DNA from: Eurosta solidaginis
Lineage: Eukaryota > Arthropoda > Insecta > Diptera > Tephritidae
Direction: 5' to 3'
NCBI RefSeq assembly: GCF_040869045.1
Contig: NC_090320.1
Coordinates: forward strand, 238,266,978 to 238,330,977
Length of the DNA: 64,000 nt
This document shows, piece by piece, positions 10,522-22,814 of this stretch. Positions within the stretch are counted from its first letter, which is position 1, and each line of letters begins with the position of its first letter. The position numbers and the translations under genes are program-made. Below the pieces are notes generated by a model. It saw only the letters and a program-made list of their open reading frames with translations. It did no database searches and was not told the DNA's origin.

Positions 10522-11085
10522 TTGTAAAGGTTTACAAGTAAGATATGTATCAGCTGTTCGTTCACAGCTGTACTGACCTGACCATAATGATTGTTCTATA
10601 TCAGATTTTGTGGAGTCTATTCGGCAGCGTTGTACTACCCTGGTACAAAATTGTGTAGAAACTGTAGTGTAGTAGTGTTTGTGGTAGCTGTAGTACTGTT
10701 TTTCGCGGATAACTTTTGAACGGGCCCAAAAACATGACTCCCGTGTTTGGACTCATAATGTTGATATAACTACGTGTCTCTGGATACCCTATTCTACGAC
10801 TTCTGAAAAATTTTCGATAGGTCCCATATAATGCACTATATATTTCATACCAAATGTGTCTGACAAACTTTACCATCACAGGAACCCATATCTGAAATTC
10901 CGCGCCTTTTTTCGCTAAATATTGCATCCCTGCGTCGATACCGTTGTCAGCTACCCCGGCAATTTTGACACTTGGTTCAGTGTCAAATACACGTTCCACA
11001 CTGTTTTGACACTTCGGTCAGTGTCAAACGGCATAGTGTTAGTAAGCGGATTAAGCAAACATATCTTACTTGTAAACCTTTACAA
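10522..11085. mobile_element. MITE-like element with perfect 27-bp terminal inverted repeats
   Basis: Positions 10522-10548 (TTGTAAAGGTTTACAAGTAA...) are the exact reverse complement of 11059-11085. The element is 564 bp and has no coding frame of its own. Two internal stem-loops built on TTTTGACACT/AGTGTCAAA lie at 10963-10987 and 11004-11028. I see no convincing target-site duplication, so the superfamily is unassigned. Confidence 0.75.
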
Positions 11086-11599
11086 TGGCTTGAAGTACAA
11101 GATAAAACTGACTGCTTGCTTAACTGAAGCTATGTCGTCGCTTCGGTCAAACGACATGTCGGTGAACGCCGAATAGTTTCCCGAAGCTCTTGAGGGCGCC
11201 ACTGCTGTGGCTAGTATATATGTACGATGTTTAGACCTTGGTGGATGTGTGTGAAAACAGCTGTAGTTTAGCCTGCTCCATTGTGGAACGCGTTTGGATA
11301 AATAGTTGTTTTTAAAGGCATAAATAGAGAGAAAAATAGATGAGGATAGAACTGTCTTCAGGAGCCTTATACCTTTCAGGAATAAGACAACACTATAAAC
11401 TGTTCAAGGAATGGTTCTGATGCAAATATGTATATAAATGAATATACTTGAACAGTCAATTGTCCAAGGGTTATTTTTTTTTGAATGATCCAGACCAAAG
11501 CAACAGACCAAAACAGGTCATCTACTAGACCGACTTTTCGAACTAAAATTTTGATATCATATGTGCGTTCCACAAAAGAGCATTAGGGTTTAATATGGT
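11086..11599. other. Unassigned non-coding stretch
   Basis: About 500 bp without recognisable protein or repeat similarity. It separates the 27-bp-TIR element from the LINE remnant on the minus strand. Confidence 0.4.
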
Positions 11600-12740
11600 T
11601 GGTTGGTTGCTGAGTGGCCAGGATACCAGAGAGCTGAGCCCAAGTGGGGCACGGGGCACCATTTTGATGCACATTCCTTGGAATCAATTGCTTCTGTTTT
11701 AGTATGTCTACTCGGTGTTCCGTTCAAACCCATTATTGTGGATAATGAACCTAATGATATCTTTTCCAGACCATTTATCTACTTCCTGAAGTTTCGGCAG
11801 TATATAACTGCCCATGGTTATAAAACTAGTTTGAGATAGGGCTGGGCACTCACACAGGTAGTGTGCGATTGTTTCTTTGCTGCCTTCCTCGCTGCAGTTC
11901 CTGCAAGTGCTGTTGAAAGAAGTCTGCATAATTGTGGCAGTGATCCCAAATATTTCTTTCTATGACCTTTTTAATAGGTCCTCGGTTGAAGGCCGAAAAC
12001 TCCTTGAATCTGCCATGTATGTTTGTTTTGATTGACATAAGTCGATGACGCATCTCAACCGCATCCGCAGGATCCAGCAGGGCTCCTTGCTTTGCCAGTC
12101 CGTTTGTCTTGTCGGTGCCCTCAATGTACCTGAGATTAGGTTCCCAAACGAAGGCTATGTTTGCGAAGTAATCTGCGGCTTCAAGCGACCTTTTGCATTT
12201 CCTGACGTCCTTAGGTGAAGTAATGGGCGAGTGAAGAGCCATGAGCTCTGCTTGGTTATCTGAATAAATGCACAGCTTGCAGCCGCTCACCGAGTGCTCT
12301 GACAGGAGCGTGAATGGCCTTTCTATAACCAGAACTTGCGATTGGAAGATACTAGCAAAGTTGAGAAGATGGACTGACAGCAACACCTTAAGACGCTCAC
12401 AGAAGACACCGCAGTTCATTTTGTTACCGTCGGTGTAGGGTGAAATTGCGTCCTTTCTTTGCACCCCTTCCCCCTCCAGTCACCTCTTGGAACAACTTAG
12501 CCTTATGACACCTGGACTTAGGGGCTTAATATCTCGGGTCATCCTTTCTGAAACTAGGTTTGCTAATTCTGACTGAGCTAGATACGTTTCTGCGTCAAAA
12601 TTCTTCGTTAAATCCGGCGCTATTCCCGTTGAACCTATCATAGGTCTCCTTGGTATTTTATGGAGTCTTGCAATAAGTGGGCATCCACACAATTTACGAA
12701 TGAAAACACATAAGGCTGAGCACATTTCACATGTGTGAAA
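11600..12740 (-). pseudogene. LINE ORF2 remnant: RNase H and C-terminal domain
   Basis: Read on the minus strand, 12464-11850 gives an RNase H domain of a Jockey/I/R1-like non-LTR retrotransposon. Visible pieces are SPYTDGNKMNCGV, LCIYSDNQAELMALHSP, an EGTDKTNGLAKQGALLD segment and a family-typical KCKRSLE. The C-terminal Cys/His-like block CRNCSEEGSKETIAHYLCEC...LGSYILPKLQEV follows in another frame at 11929-11708. The upstream piece 12725-12480 fits the same element less surely. Frameshifts and stops show that it is dead. Confidence 0.75.
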
Positions 12741-13447
12741 GTCAGACGAATTAAGAACTTAGCTTTTTTTCAAATTTAGATCGAGTCTTTTTGTGTCGGT
12801 CGCGGTCTTCTTCCCCTTAAGGTGGCCATGCAGCTTTATTCACAGTACTTTTTGGGCAGAAGTCTATAAAAAATAGTTGGTGAATGTCGCTGCAGAGGTA
12901 TGGATCAATTTTCTAGCATAGTTTCAGCAGTCTTTCGTGATTATTGGGATTAAAGGTACTCCATGTAAAAGGCATACTTTCTTGTCCTTCCGTTCAGGGT
13001 AGGTACTGAATCCGACCCCGGGTAAAAAATATATATCTGCAGCATTATCTGATAAAATTTATAACTTTAGATATCACTTTGAGCTCAATGCACCTAGTAC
13101 GAATGATAGTGGCTTATAGCTTGTTGATCCCGACTTGACTCCACCGTGAACAGACCCAGTCCCCTAGTACGCATAACTACAACCTTAGCACCTTAGTACC
13201 TTAAGTCTTAACAACTAAAATATATATTACTCATTGGCGTCGTTCAAATGAAGGAAGGAAATGTGGCCTGAGCCACTTCTTTTATGCTGTCGCACTACAT
13301 GCCCACTGCATAGGCAAATTCAGTACCTTGAATGGAGGACATGGCTTGAAACCTTAAAGGTTTTAAATAGGAAATGATACTCAGAACCGCGTAGCAGTAG
13401 TGACTATAGAACTTAATCTTATGTGAGCGGATAAAGTACGTCTAATG
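12741..13447. other. Unassigned stretch before the hAT element
   Basis: About 700 bp with no recognised gene or repeat. It contains short low-complexity and polypyrimidine tracts only. Confidence 0.4.
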
Positions 13448-13630
13448 CAGTGGCGTAGTGAGGTTTTCTTGCGCCCGGTGCAAAATTATTACCAAACCAA
13501 TATAATTTTATATACTCAAAAATTAATAAACCAATAAAAATTAAGTCGTAGGCTGAAGATGTCATCTATAAGTGTACTCAAATACATACTTAATAAGAAT
13601 ATGATTATAATACATTAGTAAAACTAATAT

Positions 13631-14739
13631 CTATGTGCAAATTTTGCTTGCCTTTGAGGAAGCAAATATATCAATAATATCATCAAAATTCATCATTTCA
13701 AATGTTTCTTTTTCCACACTTAATACTGTTAGGTCACTTAGGCGACCTCGCCCCATCGTCGATCCTAAATATGTCAAAATCAGTTTTAATTTGCTGAGTA
13801 AACGTTCACAGCCAGAAATTGATATTGATGTAGTCAATTAAGAGTATTTGAAGTGCCACTCGCAACTTTGGAAAAACATTTTCTCTATACGAGATTATAA
13901 AAGTAAGTAATTCTAACGGAGTTTAAGGTTCAATTTCTTTTCTAATGCGAAGTAATATTTTGCAGTCACATATTTCGATAAAAAGTTATGTTCCGTCGAA
14001 ATCTGTATTATAAAGTTCACCCAAGTTCTTACAATTTCTTTCTAAGTCGTCCTTATCCTTGTTTAATCAATTTCGAACGTCTTAGGGAAATCCGAGTTTA
14101 AAATTAAGGCCATTTAGTCGTGTAAATCTTGTACGTATTCCTTGTTGGAGACGATCGAGAATACTTTTCGTAATGCTAGAAAGTTCCCATTCTGCTGAAA
14201 GACCAACATCTTTAGCCCATTCTCCGGGCATTTTGCGGCACCTTCTTACACGTTTTACTATATCAATATCTCATTTTTTATAAAGAGACTTCGCCTTTTC
14301 TTCACAGAGAGTGTCTCGAATTTCAAATAGTTCAGTCGCTAATGATTTAAGATCATGATACGCTTCTCTAAAATTCATCCCCAGATTTTGTAATCTGAGC
14401 TGCACACGACCAATTCACCTTAAGATATACCAGAAATGAACTAATTTTATGAAACTAAAATTTAGTATATTTTGCAACAGGATTGTAGCTTTGCTTCTGT
14501 TGTCACTTGTGGTATTAGTGTCCCCTGCTAATTGTTCGAAGTGTTCTTTCTACTACATTCTGTAGCCCTTCGACGATAACGCTAACCGCTTGTATTCTGG
14601 CGCTCCATCGTGTTTCAGATTCAGGTTTGACTGTTTTTGTTAAACCATTTTTTAATAACTCCCATTGTAACTTTGAACGTGAGAAAAAAGGTCTTTCAAT
14701 TATTCCACAACCTGTCGCAAGTATTCCGGATATATGCAT
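13631..14739 (-). pseudogene. hAT transposase remnant (ZMYM-like)
   Basis: The minus strand at 13837-13631 reads SISISGCERLLSKLKLILTY followed by a STMGRGRLSDLTVLSVEKE-like segment, which matches the C-terminal dimerisation region of hAT transposases. The minus strand at 14739-14515 reads a segment around VKPESETRWSARIQAVSVIV, typical of the middle of the same ZMYM-like transposases. The ~700 bp between are too decayed to read in one frame. The order of the two pieces fits a single minus-strand gene inside the hAT element. Confidence 0.7.
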
Positions 14740-14783
14740 GCATTTTTTAGTATAGAAAATTTTTTCCAGATATCAGTTATAAT

Positions 14784-15298
14784 AACAAGTAAGGAAGGCT
14801 AAGTTCGGGTATAACCGAACATTACATACTCAGCTGCCAAATAACAGCTTGTGAAACTTTTAAATTACCTTCTTTTAAAAGTGGGCGGTGCTACGCCCAT
14901 TGTCCAAAATTTTACTAATTTTCTAATCTGTGTTATAAGGTCAACCCACATACCAAGTTTCATCGATTTACCTGTCTTTGGTAATGAATTATCGCACTTT
15001 TTCGGTTTTTCGAAATTTTCGATATCGAAAAAGTGGGCGTGGTTACAGTCCGATTTCGTTCATTTTAAACAGCGATCTGAGACGAGTGCCCAGGAACTTA
15101 CATACCAAATTTCATTAAGATAGCTCAAAATTTACTCAAGTTATTTAGTGGACATGGCTAAATGAATTTCTTTTTTCGCCCAGATCATTTTGATATATAG
15201 AAGTCTATATCTATCTCGATTAGTTTATGCCGTTACGGGATACCGTTGTGCGAACAAAATTAATGTAATCTGTGAGCTCTACTCAGCTGAGTATAAAA
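14784..15298 (-). mobile_element. Helitron-like repeat, copy E, nested in hAT
   Basis: Internally deleted copy (about 515 bp). The 3' hairpin with one change (GTTCGGGTATAACCGAAC on + strand) lies at 14802-14820, and the ATACTC-type 5' end at 15271-15294. The ~130-bp tandem array and the left half of the body are absent. It sits between the transposase remnant and the right hAT end, so it inserted after the hAT element. Confidence 0.8.
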
Positions 15299-15603
15299 AT
15301 ACAAATTATCCAGGAAGCTCTGCTCTGCGGACCATTTGGCGTCCCCTGTGAGTAGCGCCCGGCACAAGATGGCCCCCTTGTCCCCTCTCACTCCGGCACT
15401 GGACTAGTGATCATTATTTTGCGAAATTAATCCAACAGTATTGATATGGAGACATCTGTTTGCAATCAAATAAATTACGATGTTAATTTCGAAATTACAA
15501 ACGACATAACCTCCTTCATAGATCTCCCGCCCCATTTGGCGTGCTTTCTCTTTCATTCTCACTTAAATATTGTGTACTATCATACATTCGCCTATTCTTG
15601 CAT

Positions 15604-16162
15604 CAGGGATGCACCTTAACGTTAAGCTAATCGTTTATCAAAAAATTTCCACCGTTTCCGTTGAAACACTTCGAAATATTATCGATAAAGAAATTATCAA
15701 GATAAATTGTATCTCGTTTTTAACCGAAACGAAAACGTGATACTTTATGTTTGAATTGTGCTGGCAATGCTATAGCCATGGTGAAGCCGTAAGGTGGCAA
15801 CAACGAGCGCACATACACACACAAACTCTATGTAATTTGTTTGTGTAATTCGTTGGTGGTAGTGTCAAAAATACTCTGAGAAATGTTCGTACTGTCAAAA
15901 TTCATGAGAAAAGTTGCAATCAGCTTGGATAATGCTTTCACCTTTAATGACTCCGCCATCAATCAGCTTTGCCAGCATAGTTTGAAATTAATAATCAACA
16001 TAAACGATTTGATTTCGTTTTGATATGGCAGAAAACGAAACGAAATCATTTCGTTAATTTGACGATCTTAACGTTAATAAACGAAACGAAATGACTTCGT
16101 TTCGTTTATTAACGTTGATTATCGTAACGAAATGATATCGTTTCGTTGGTTAAGCATGCCTG
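15604..16162. mobile_element. hAT-type MITE with perfect 8-bp target duplication
   Basis: The left end is CAGGGATGCACCTTAACG. The right end, reverse complemented, is CAGGCATGCTTAACC. The octamer TCTTGCAT occurs immediately outside both ends (15596-15603 and 16163-16170), a perfect 8-bp duplication as made by hAT transposases. The 559-bp interior is non-coding. It contains a perfect 19-bp-arm hairpin (16072-16090 with 16096-16114) built from AACGAAACGAA. Confidence 0.9.
16072..16114. repeat. Perfect 19-bp-arm inverted repeat
   Basis: The arm CGTTAATAAACGAAACGAA is followed by loop ATGAC and its exact reverse complement. Nearby partial repeats of AACGAAACGAAATGA flank it (from 16031 and to 16147), so several alternative foldings are possible. 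Confidence 0.9.
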
Positions 16163-16170
16163 TCTTGCAT

Positions 16171-17369
16171 TAACAACATTGTCACCGTTATCTACTTCAA
16201 CAAAACATTTTCCTGTTGAAAATTTTGTCAACAACACTTGAGCCGTTTCATCGCTTATTTGTCGCCTCGCTAAACTCAACAGGCTCAACTTCAAATTTTA
16301 GTCAGCTTGTTTGGTAAGTTCAAATAAAAACGAAACTTTTATCTATGTGGTTAGGTGCTAAACCTAATTTGCAGTTCTAACTAAAGTAACTTTTTTACGA
16401 ACTAAGTATTTAAGGGTTTATGGGATAAAGTTTTAATTTTCTAACTTTTCGTATATTTGTATTTTCTTTTCATCACGTCGGACTCACACATGAGAGCAAT
16501 GTGATTGAAAATCTTTAATTGAACGCTTCATTTTCTTTTGTCATTAACTCAGGCTTGATTCATCAGAAAAGTCATCGAATTTCATCTAACAAAAGGAACA
16601 CAAAAATTTGTATTCTTGGTGACCAAAAGTGGTAAGAGTGTTAATATAGTTCCTTCATTTTGTAAAAGAGTTCTAAAAGAACAGATGGCAAGACAAGAAA
16701 TTGGGCAACACTAACTTGACGAACTCTCTAAAATATAATGAGATCTAATAAGCTGATCTAACCGAACGTTTTATATACGTATAGGAAGAAAATAGACTCC
16801 AACGGTTTCTGAAGAACAATTGATTATTCTCAAGTAAAAGTTACGTTTTCTAAAGAACACTTAGAAAAGGTGTAGTGGGAATAATTCAGTAAAAGTTGAG
16901 TCTGTTATAATATTCGGATCGAAGTTCGAGAATTGTAACGCGGGTCCCTCATTGCTGACAAAGTCCTCCTCTATGTTTTTACTTCAGTAACGAAATGCAT
17001 TTAATAAGAGAAGCCGAATATATTGAGGTACTTCTAGTTGACGAGCACGTTTAGTTTGTGGATGTACTTTTTTAATGCCCTGTTTTGTGGATTGCCTGAG
17101 CTTATTTGTTACTTGCCTTGGATTAAGATATATTTTAAGTCAGTGTCTGATAAGTTTTCTGCGTTTTATTTTTGTGGGCCTGCATGCCACCCTTTATCAA
17201 ATGGTGGGAAAGCTTTGTTGAATTTTCCTAAAGAAATATGCTCTGAAACGTTATATGAGCTCACACTGGATTATTTTAGAACTGCGCCCACTGCTGATAC
17301 ATTCATGAAGTCCAGCTGTTCTATCATCTTTCCAACCTTATTTACTCATTCTTAGACCTGATTTTGTCA
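16171..17369. other. Unassigned stretch
   Basis: No recognised gene. A minus-strand frame at about 16294-16171 and a plus-strand 105-residue frame at 17038-17355 resemble nothing I know. They may be chance or decayed transposon frames; the latter directly precedes LINE sequence. Confidence 0.35.
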
Positions 17370-18260
17370 CAGTGTATTCAGTATTCACCAGATAAGGCCA
17401 CATTTCTAGGCGTAATTTTGGACAATGAGCTGAGCTGGAAGGACAGCGTCATTCAGTGCGTAAAGAAAGCGTATTTTGCATTATATACGCGTAAAAGCGT
17501 CATTGGCAAAAAATTATGACATACTCCCATAAATGTAGGTAGAGTTATACCACGATTATCTAACCCATACTGGCTTTATGAGATAGTCATATGGTGGCAA
17601 TTCGTGAGCAAGGCGTCAAACCTAAACTTATTGGGTAAAATCCATATAACAACAGAAACGTTAGCCCTTAGTTTTAGATAGTTGTCCTATTGAAGCACGA
17701 AACCCGTATGGGGTTCTAGCATACTTAACATACCTAGCACAGATCGGAAAGCCACTTTAGGGTAAACATTCCCAGCAGGGTTGATTGGGCGGAGTCAGTT
17801 AGGTGTCTTCCATGCGCACCGAAGCTTCTAAGCTAATCGGCAGGGTTGTAGGAGGAGCATATTCAAGGGACCTAGACCTATAACTCTGTAGCATCCTCCA
17901 GGGAGAGGTATCGGTCATCATGAAAGCCGCAGTTGGGATAGGAACACAGAATATTGGCAACATATTGTTCAGCGACAGCCGGGAACATTGGGAAAAACCG
18001 CATTGCAGACAAACTCGACAGGCAGCGTACGAACATTTAGATTATTTCTTACAAAGAACGCTTACATATCCCATTTTCTACCTGCACTAATGCTTAAATG
18101 AAACCGTCAAGCCGACAAAAGATGATTATTAGCTCTGGAGTGTCGGATATCTAAGCAAACCTGGCCAAAAGGTATATGAAGAGATCCCATCACGTTTACA
18201 ACCCTAAGTAGGAATGAAATTTCCACACTTGTAGGTGTACTAACTGCGTACTTCCTTACA
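17370..18260 (+). pseudogene. LINE reverse transcriptase/RNase H remnant
   Basis: Plus-strand reading from 17393 gives KATFLGVILDNELSWKDSVI, the conserved LGVxLDxxLxWKxH-type block of non-LTR retrotransposon ORF2, then CVKKAYFALYTRKSVIGKK and a stop. Further blocks (WW near the usual YGxxVWW position at about 17593, and SDSREHWEK-like RNase H sequence near 17970) follow in shifting frames. Several stops and frameshifts mark it as inactive. Confidence 0.6.
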
Positions 18261-20694
18261 GATAGCTATGCAGAAAGGTTAGAAGCGTCTTACTGTCATC
18301 AGATAGGAGAGATAATATTGTATTTTTCTGGTATAAGATCGAGCATAATGTCACTGGCCTAAGTATGTCTTCTCGGCAGCCATATCAATCGGTGTTCTGT
18401 TCATAATAATCACATGTCTGCAATTGGAATAATATAACTTATCTTCAAAGATCACACTCTATAATTTTTCATGGTTTCGATCCCGGTGTACGGCGCGGAT
18501 TATGGATCCCTTAAACGTAGAAAAAAAAGCTGAAGTATTCGATGGAAATATTTTTTTAAAAGATTTTGGCTTTGTTTTTCCGACTTCCAGGAAAAGAGGA
18601 AATTTAATGTTGCTCGAGATTTACGCAGATTAGGCAATGTTGTCTTCGATAAAATGCCAAGGACTTTCCTCGGTAATATTTTATTAATTTACAGACGATA
18701 TGATGCGGAAGGTATGACAGCCAAAACAATTTAGGTCACAGAGGAAAGAAGGATTTCCCGCTGAGTTCAAAGAAACAATGTAAGGGTAATGAAAGTGTTT
18801 GAAGAAGAGTTGGTGTAATGAATTCGAATGAACTCAATGCAACGGCGTCTCTATCTCATTTTACCTAGAGTGGATTTGATTTATAAGAATGACTCCGGTT
18901 TACTTTACCAGGGGCTGTCCCGTTAATAAATAAATGGCCTCTCAAACAGCGCAAAGTAATAATACAACAAGTAATAATAAAACAAATACTTTTTCCATGT
19001 CTCCGAGTTACTCGCTTCGCCTATAATAGTGTCCGATAACTTTTTGCTGGTAAGCCAAACTCCATAGTTGGCATTTTCAACATTATAACTTATTCGATGG
19101 AATGTAAATCCGGCACGTAAGACGCCACTTTAGAGGAAGTAATTGTTTTTGGTGTTTTTTTCGGATACTATTAGCAGAAACCAATGCCTTGTATTAGCAA
19201 GAAAATCTCAGCCTGGAACCTCATCAGTCGAATTTTCGTTTAAAATTTACCTACTTAATTCATTAGGGCTTAACCATCCTAATGGTTTTGGCCATTCAAC
19301 TTAGCGCGTTAATCGCTTCTTTTCTGAGCCATTTGCTTTTATTTAGAAACAATAAAGGAACTGAAATCGCATTTTATCAGATCCATGAAAGGAGTGAGAT
19401 CTCCGGCTTCTTAGCCGGATCTTAAGTATTTTACGCATTGCTTTAAATCACTGGGCTCTTCATCGGTATTCGTCATCGCCAACGCTTAGAGATCCGTAAA
19501 TCTTTCGAAGAACCTTTCTCTCAAACTTTCGTGGAGCTTTTGAGTTTGACGCCAAACAAACTATATGAATTTGAGAATGGCGATATTAACAGCTGGAATT
19601 TCAATAAAATTTGAAATTCTGAAAAGGCTGTTAGTCAAATCAACCAATGCTGTGAACTTATTTACACTTTTGCTTACAAACAACTACCCCAAACATCTTC
19701 CTTGAAATATTTAAGCCTTCAATTTAAATGCGTGGAAAATCCAAATACGAACTTCACGTCTGTCGGTTGAAATGACGACAATTCATCCGTCTGTTTTCCA
19801 ACTCATCATCTCAAACAACGTGTTTTTAAATGGCCAACAACAGCAATTATACTCAAATCTGTATCAAATTACATAAGCAACCCTATAAGAAATAGAAATT
19901 CATGAAACTATTCCCCGCATTTTAGGTACATTCCGTTATTTTAGCGATCCAATTGCTTTAAAGTTGGCACATTGCTCTTATTATCTCCAATTATTATAAG
20001 CAGGACTTCCCAATTTTTTATATATTAAATTATAAGCTTCATAAAATATTTCATTCTACCTCACCCAGATCAATAGCAGATATTTACCCAAAAACTATGA
20101 TCACCCTTCCTCATACACTGGTAAAGCAGTTTAAGTCGCAGCATAACATACTCTAAACTCAAGCTCCTAACTCTGACCTAATACTTTGAGGAACAATAAG
20201 AACTTACCGTAGACCTAGATTTATACCTTCTACTTTACTTATACAAAAAGAGAAATTGCTTCAATGAAGTCCACGAAAATCAGCACGCCACCTGATTATC
20301 ACATTAATTAAAAAATTCGGCTTTAGCAACTAAAAAGCATTTTAAGAAGTTTGAAAGTGTGTACGTACTTAGTTAAGTTTCAGCCTTGCATAGTTGTATA
20401 TAATAGAAATGTCCATCAGGGTTCAAACAAGGGGCGGAAGTTTGTTTGCGCATATTCGCTGAATCAGCGATGTTTAACTATCAGTCATGTTACTCGAGTA
20501 TAAACGTCCTCCCTGACACTTATTTGACTTCCGATGGAGCGTATGGCACATGTCAGTATATTATACATACAGGGAACGCCATAAATCCAGCTAAATACAT
20601 AATTTGAAAAGATACGAATTGCTCAGATCCGATGAACTATGTACTAAATCAGATCCCAAACACGGACCTATTGAGAAGTAAAGTTGTGTAAAAT
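18261..20694. other. Unassigned non-coding region
   Basis: About 2.4 kb where I recognise no gene, no terminal inverted repeat and no tandem array. Some of 18260-18440 may be further decayed LINE sequence. Confidence 0.35.
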
Positions 20695-21005
20695 CGTTGT
20701 TGTAGTTTTTGCTGTAGCAGTGCTTTGCCCCATCCAATAGATGCGGCCACTCACAAACTGTCATCAGTATCCTCTAAAGGGAGTCCAAGAAAACTTGCAG
20801 CTTCAACAGGGATGGAACAAAGAGATAGGGGTGTTAGAGGCACATTGCAATGGAAAAGATGGTGTCATGTGGGGACACGTTGCAAGCAGGACATACATAA
20901 TGTATGTCGGGGTTAATTCTGGATATGTAAGAGTTTGACCTTTTACAGTATCCACATCGAAGTTGAGCTAGAGTGACGCGTCACTGGTCCATTTATATAA
21001 AGGTA
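20695..21005 (-). pseudogene. Jockey-clade LINE ORF2 C-terminus with 3' tail
   Basis: Read on the minus strand, the segment gives VTLAQLRCGYCKRSNSYISR followed by INPDIHYVCPACNVSPHDT, the conserved C-terminal block (CxxC...H) of Jockey-like ORF2. A frameshift and stops follow. The + strand begins with GTTGTTGTAG, that is a CAACAA-type 3' tail on the element strand. Related fragments occur at 42470-42965 and 52694-52955. Confidence 0.7.
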
Positions 21006-21030
21006 GTCCTTAAAATTTTTTTATCATTTT

Positions 21031-22715
21031 TTATACTCAGTTCAGCAGAGCTCACAGAGTATAATAACTTTGATTGGATAAGGGTTGGCTGTACAGGTAT
21101 AAAGGAATCGAGATAGATATAGACTTCCATATATCAAAATCATCAGTATCGAAAAAAAAATTTGATTGAGCCATGTCCGTCCGTCCGTCCGTTAACACGA
21201 TAACTTGAGGAAATTTTGAGGTATCTTGATGAAATTTGGTACGTAGGTTCCTGGGTACTCATCTCAGAACGCTGTTTAAAATGAACGAAATCGGACTATA
21301 ACCACGCCCACTTTTTCGATATCGAAAATTTCGAAAAACACAAAAAGTGCGACAATTCATTACCAAAGACGGATAAAGCGATGAAACTTGGTAGGTTAGT
21401 TGAACTTATGACGCAGAATAGAAAATTAGTAAAATTTTGGACAATGGGTGTGGCACCGCCCACTTTTAAAAGAAGGTAATTTATAAGTTTTGCAAGCTGT
21501 AATTTGGCAGTCGTTGAAGATATCATGATGAAATTTGGCAGGAACGTTACACCTATTACTTTATGTATGCTTAATAAAAATTAGCAAAATCGGAGAACGA
21601 CCACGCCCACTTAAAAAAAATAATTTTTTAAGTCAAATTTTAACAAAAAATTTAATATATTTAAGTAAACTATGTTAACATTCAACTCCAGTAATTATAT
21701 AGTGCAACAAAATACAAAAATAGAAGAAAATTTCAAAATGGGCGTGGCTCCGCCCTTTTTTCATTTAATTTGTCTAGGATACTTTTAATGCCATAAGTCG
21801 AACAAAAATTTACCAATCCTTGTGAAATTTGGTAGAGGCTTAGATTCTAGGACGATAACTGTTTTCTGTGAAAAAGGCCGAAATCGGTTGAAGCCACGCC
21901 CCGTTTTTATATACAGTCGACCGTCTGTCCTTCCGCTCGGCCGTTAACACGATAACTTGAGCAAAAGTCGATATATCTTTACTAAACTCAGTTCACGCAC
22001 TTATCTGAACTCACCTTGTATTGGTATAAAAAATGGCCGAAATCCGACTATGACCACGCCCACTTTTTCGATTTCGAAAATTATGAAAAATTTAAAAAAT
22101 TCCATAATTCTGTACCAAATATGAAAAAAGGGATGAAACATGGTAATTGGATTGGTTTATTGACGCAAAATATGACTTTAGAAAAAAACTTTGTAAAATG
22201 GATGTGACACCTACCATATTAAGTAGAAGAAAATGAAAAAGTTCTGCAGGGCCAAAACAAAAGCCTTTGGAATATTGGCAGGAATACTGTTCGTTGTATT
22301 ACATATATAAATAAATTATCGGTACCCAACCGTTGATGTTCTGGGTAACCCTGGTCCACCTTTATGGCGATATCTGGAGAAGGCGTCCACCTATAGAACT
22401 AAGGCCCACTCTCTTTTAAAATACTCACTAACACCTTTCATTTGATACCCATATCCTGCAAACAAATTTTAGAGTCAGCCCTGGTCCACCTTTATGGAGA
22501 TATCCCTAAATGGCGTTCACCTATAAAACTATGGCCCACTCCCTCTTAAAATACTCTTTAATACCTTCCATTTGATACACATGTCATACAAACATATTCC
22601 AGGGTTACCCTAGGTTTATTTTCCTACATGGTGATTCTCCCTTATTTTGTCTCCATATCTCTCAACTGAGTATGTAATGTTCGGTTACACCCGAACTTAG
22701 CCTTCCTTACTTGTT
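21031..22715 (+). mobile_element. Helitron-like repeat, copy F
   Basis: The 5' hairpin ATACTC...AGCAGAGCTCA...GAGTAT starts at 21034 with one stem mismatch. GTCCGTCCGTCCG lies near 21176, GGGCGTGGCTCCGCCC at about 21740, and two to three tandem-array units around 22340-22600. The copy ends with hairpin GTTCGG/CCGAAC and CCTTACTTGTT at 22679-22715. It shares its whole length with copies B, K and L. Confidence 0.8.
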
Positions 22716-22814
22716 TATATTGATGTCGGCTAAATCAATCGACAGGCTGACGGCAGTGTAAATTTTCCCTCAATATTTCATGTAAATAAAGCAACATAAA
22801 GTATGAAAGTAAAA

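Larger units (their letters stand above)
13448..15401 (-). mobile_element. hAT-type DNA transposon, decayed, with nested Helitron-like copy
   Basis: The left end is CAGTGGCGTAGTGAGG (13448). The reverse complement of the right end is CAGTGCCGGAGTGAGAGG (to 15401), a typical hAT terminal inverted repeat. Further in, both ends carry GCGCCCGG. The 8 bp outside are GTCTAATG and GACTAGTG (6 of 8 identical), consistent with a decayed 8-bp target duplication. Removing the nested copy at 14784-15298 leaves about 1.4 kb. The interior holds transposase remnants on the minus strand. Confidence 0.8.

Noticed and set aside
17038..17355. 105-residue frame as a host exon
   Set aside because: No splice context or similarity recognised, and it abuts LINE sequence.
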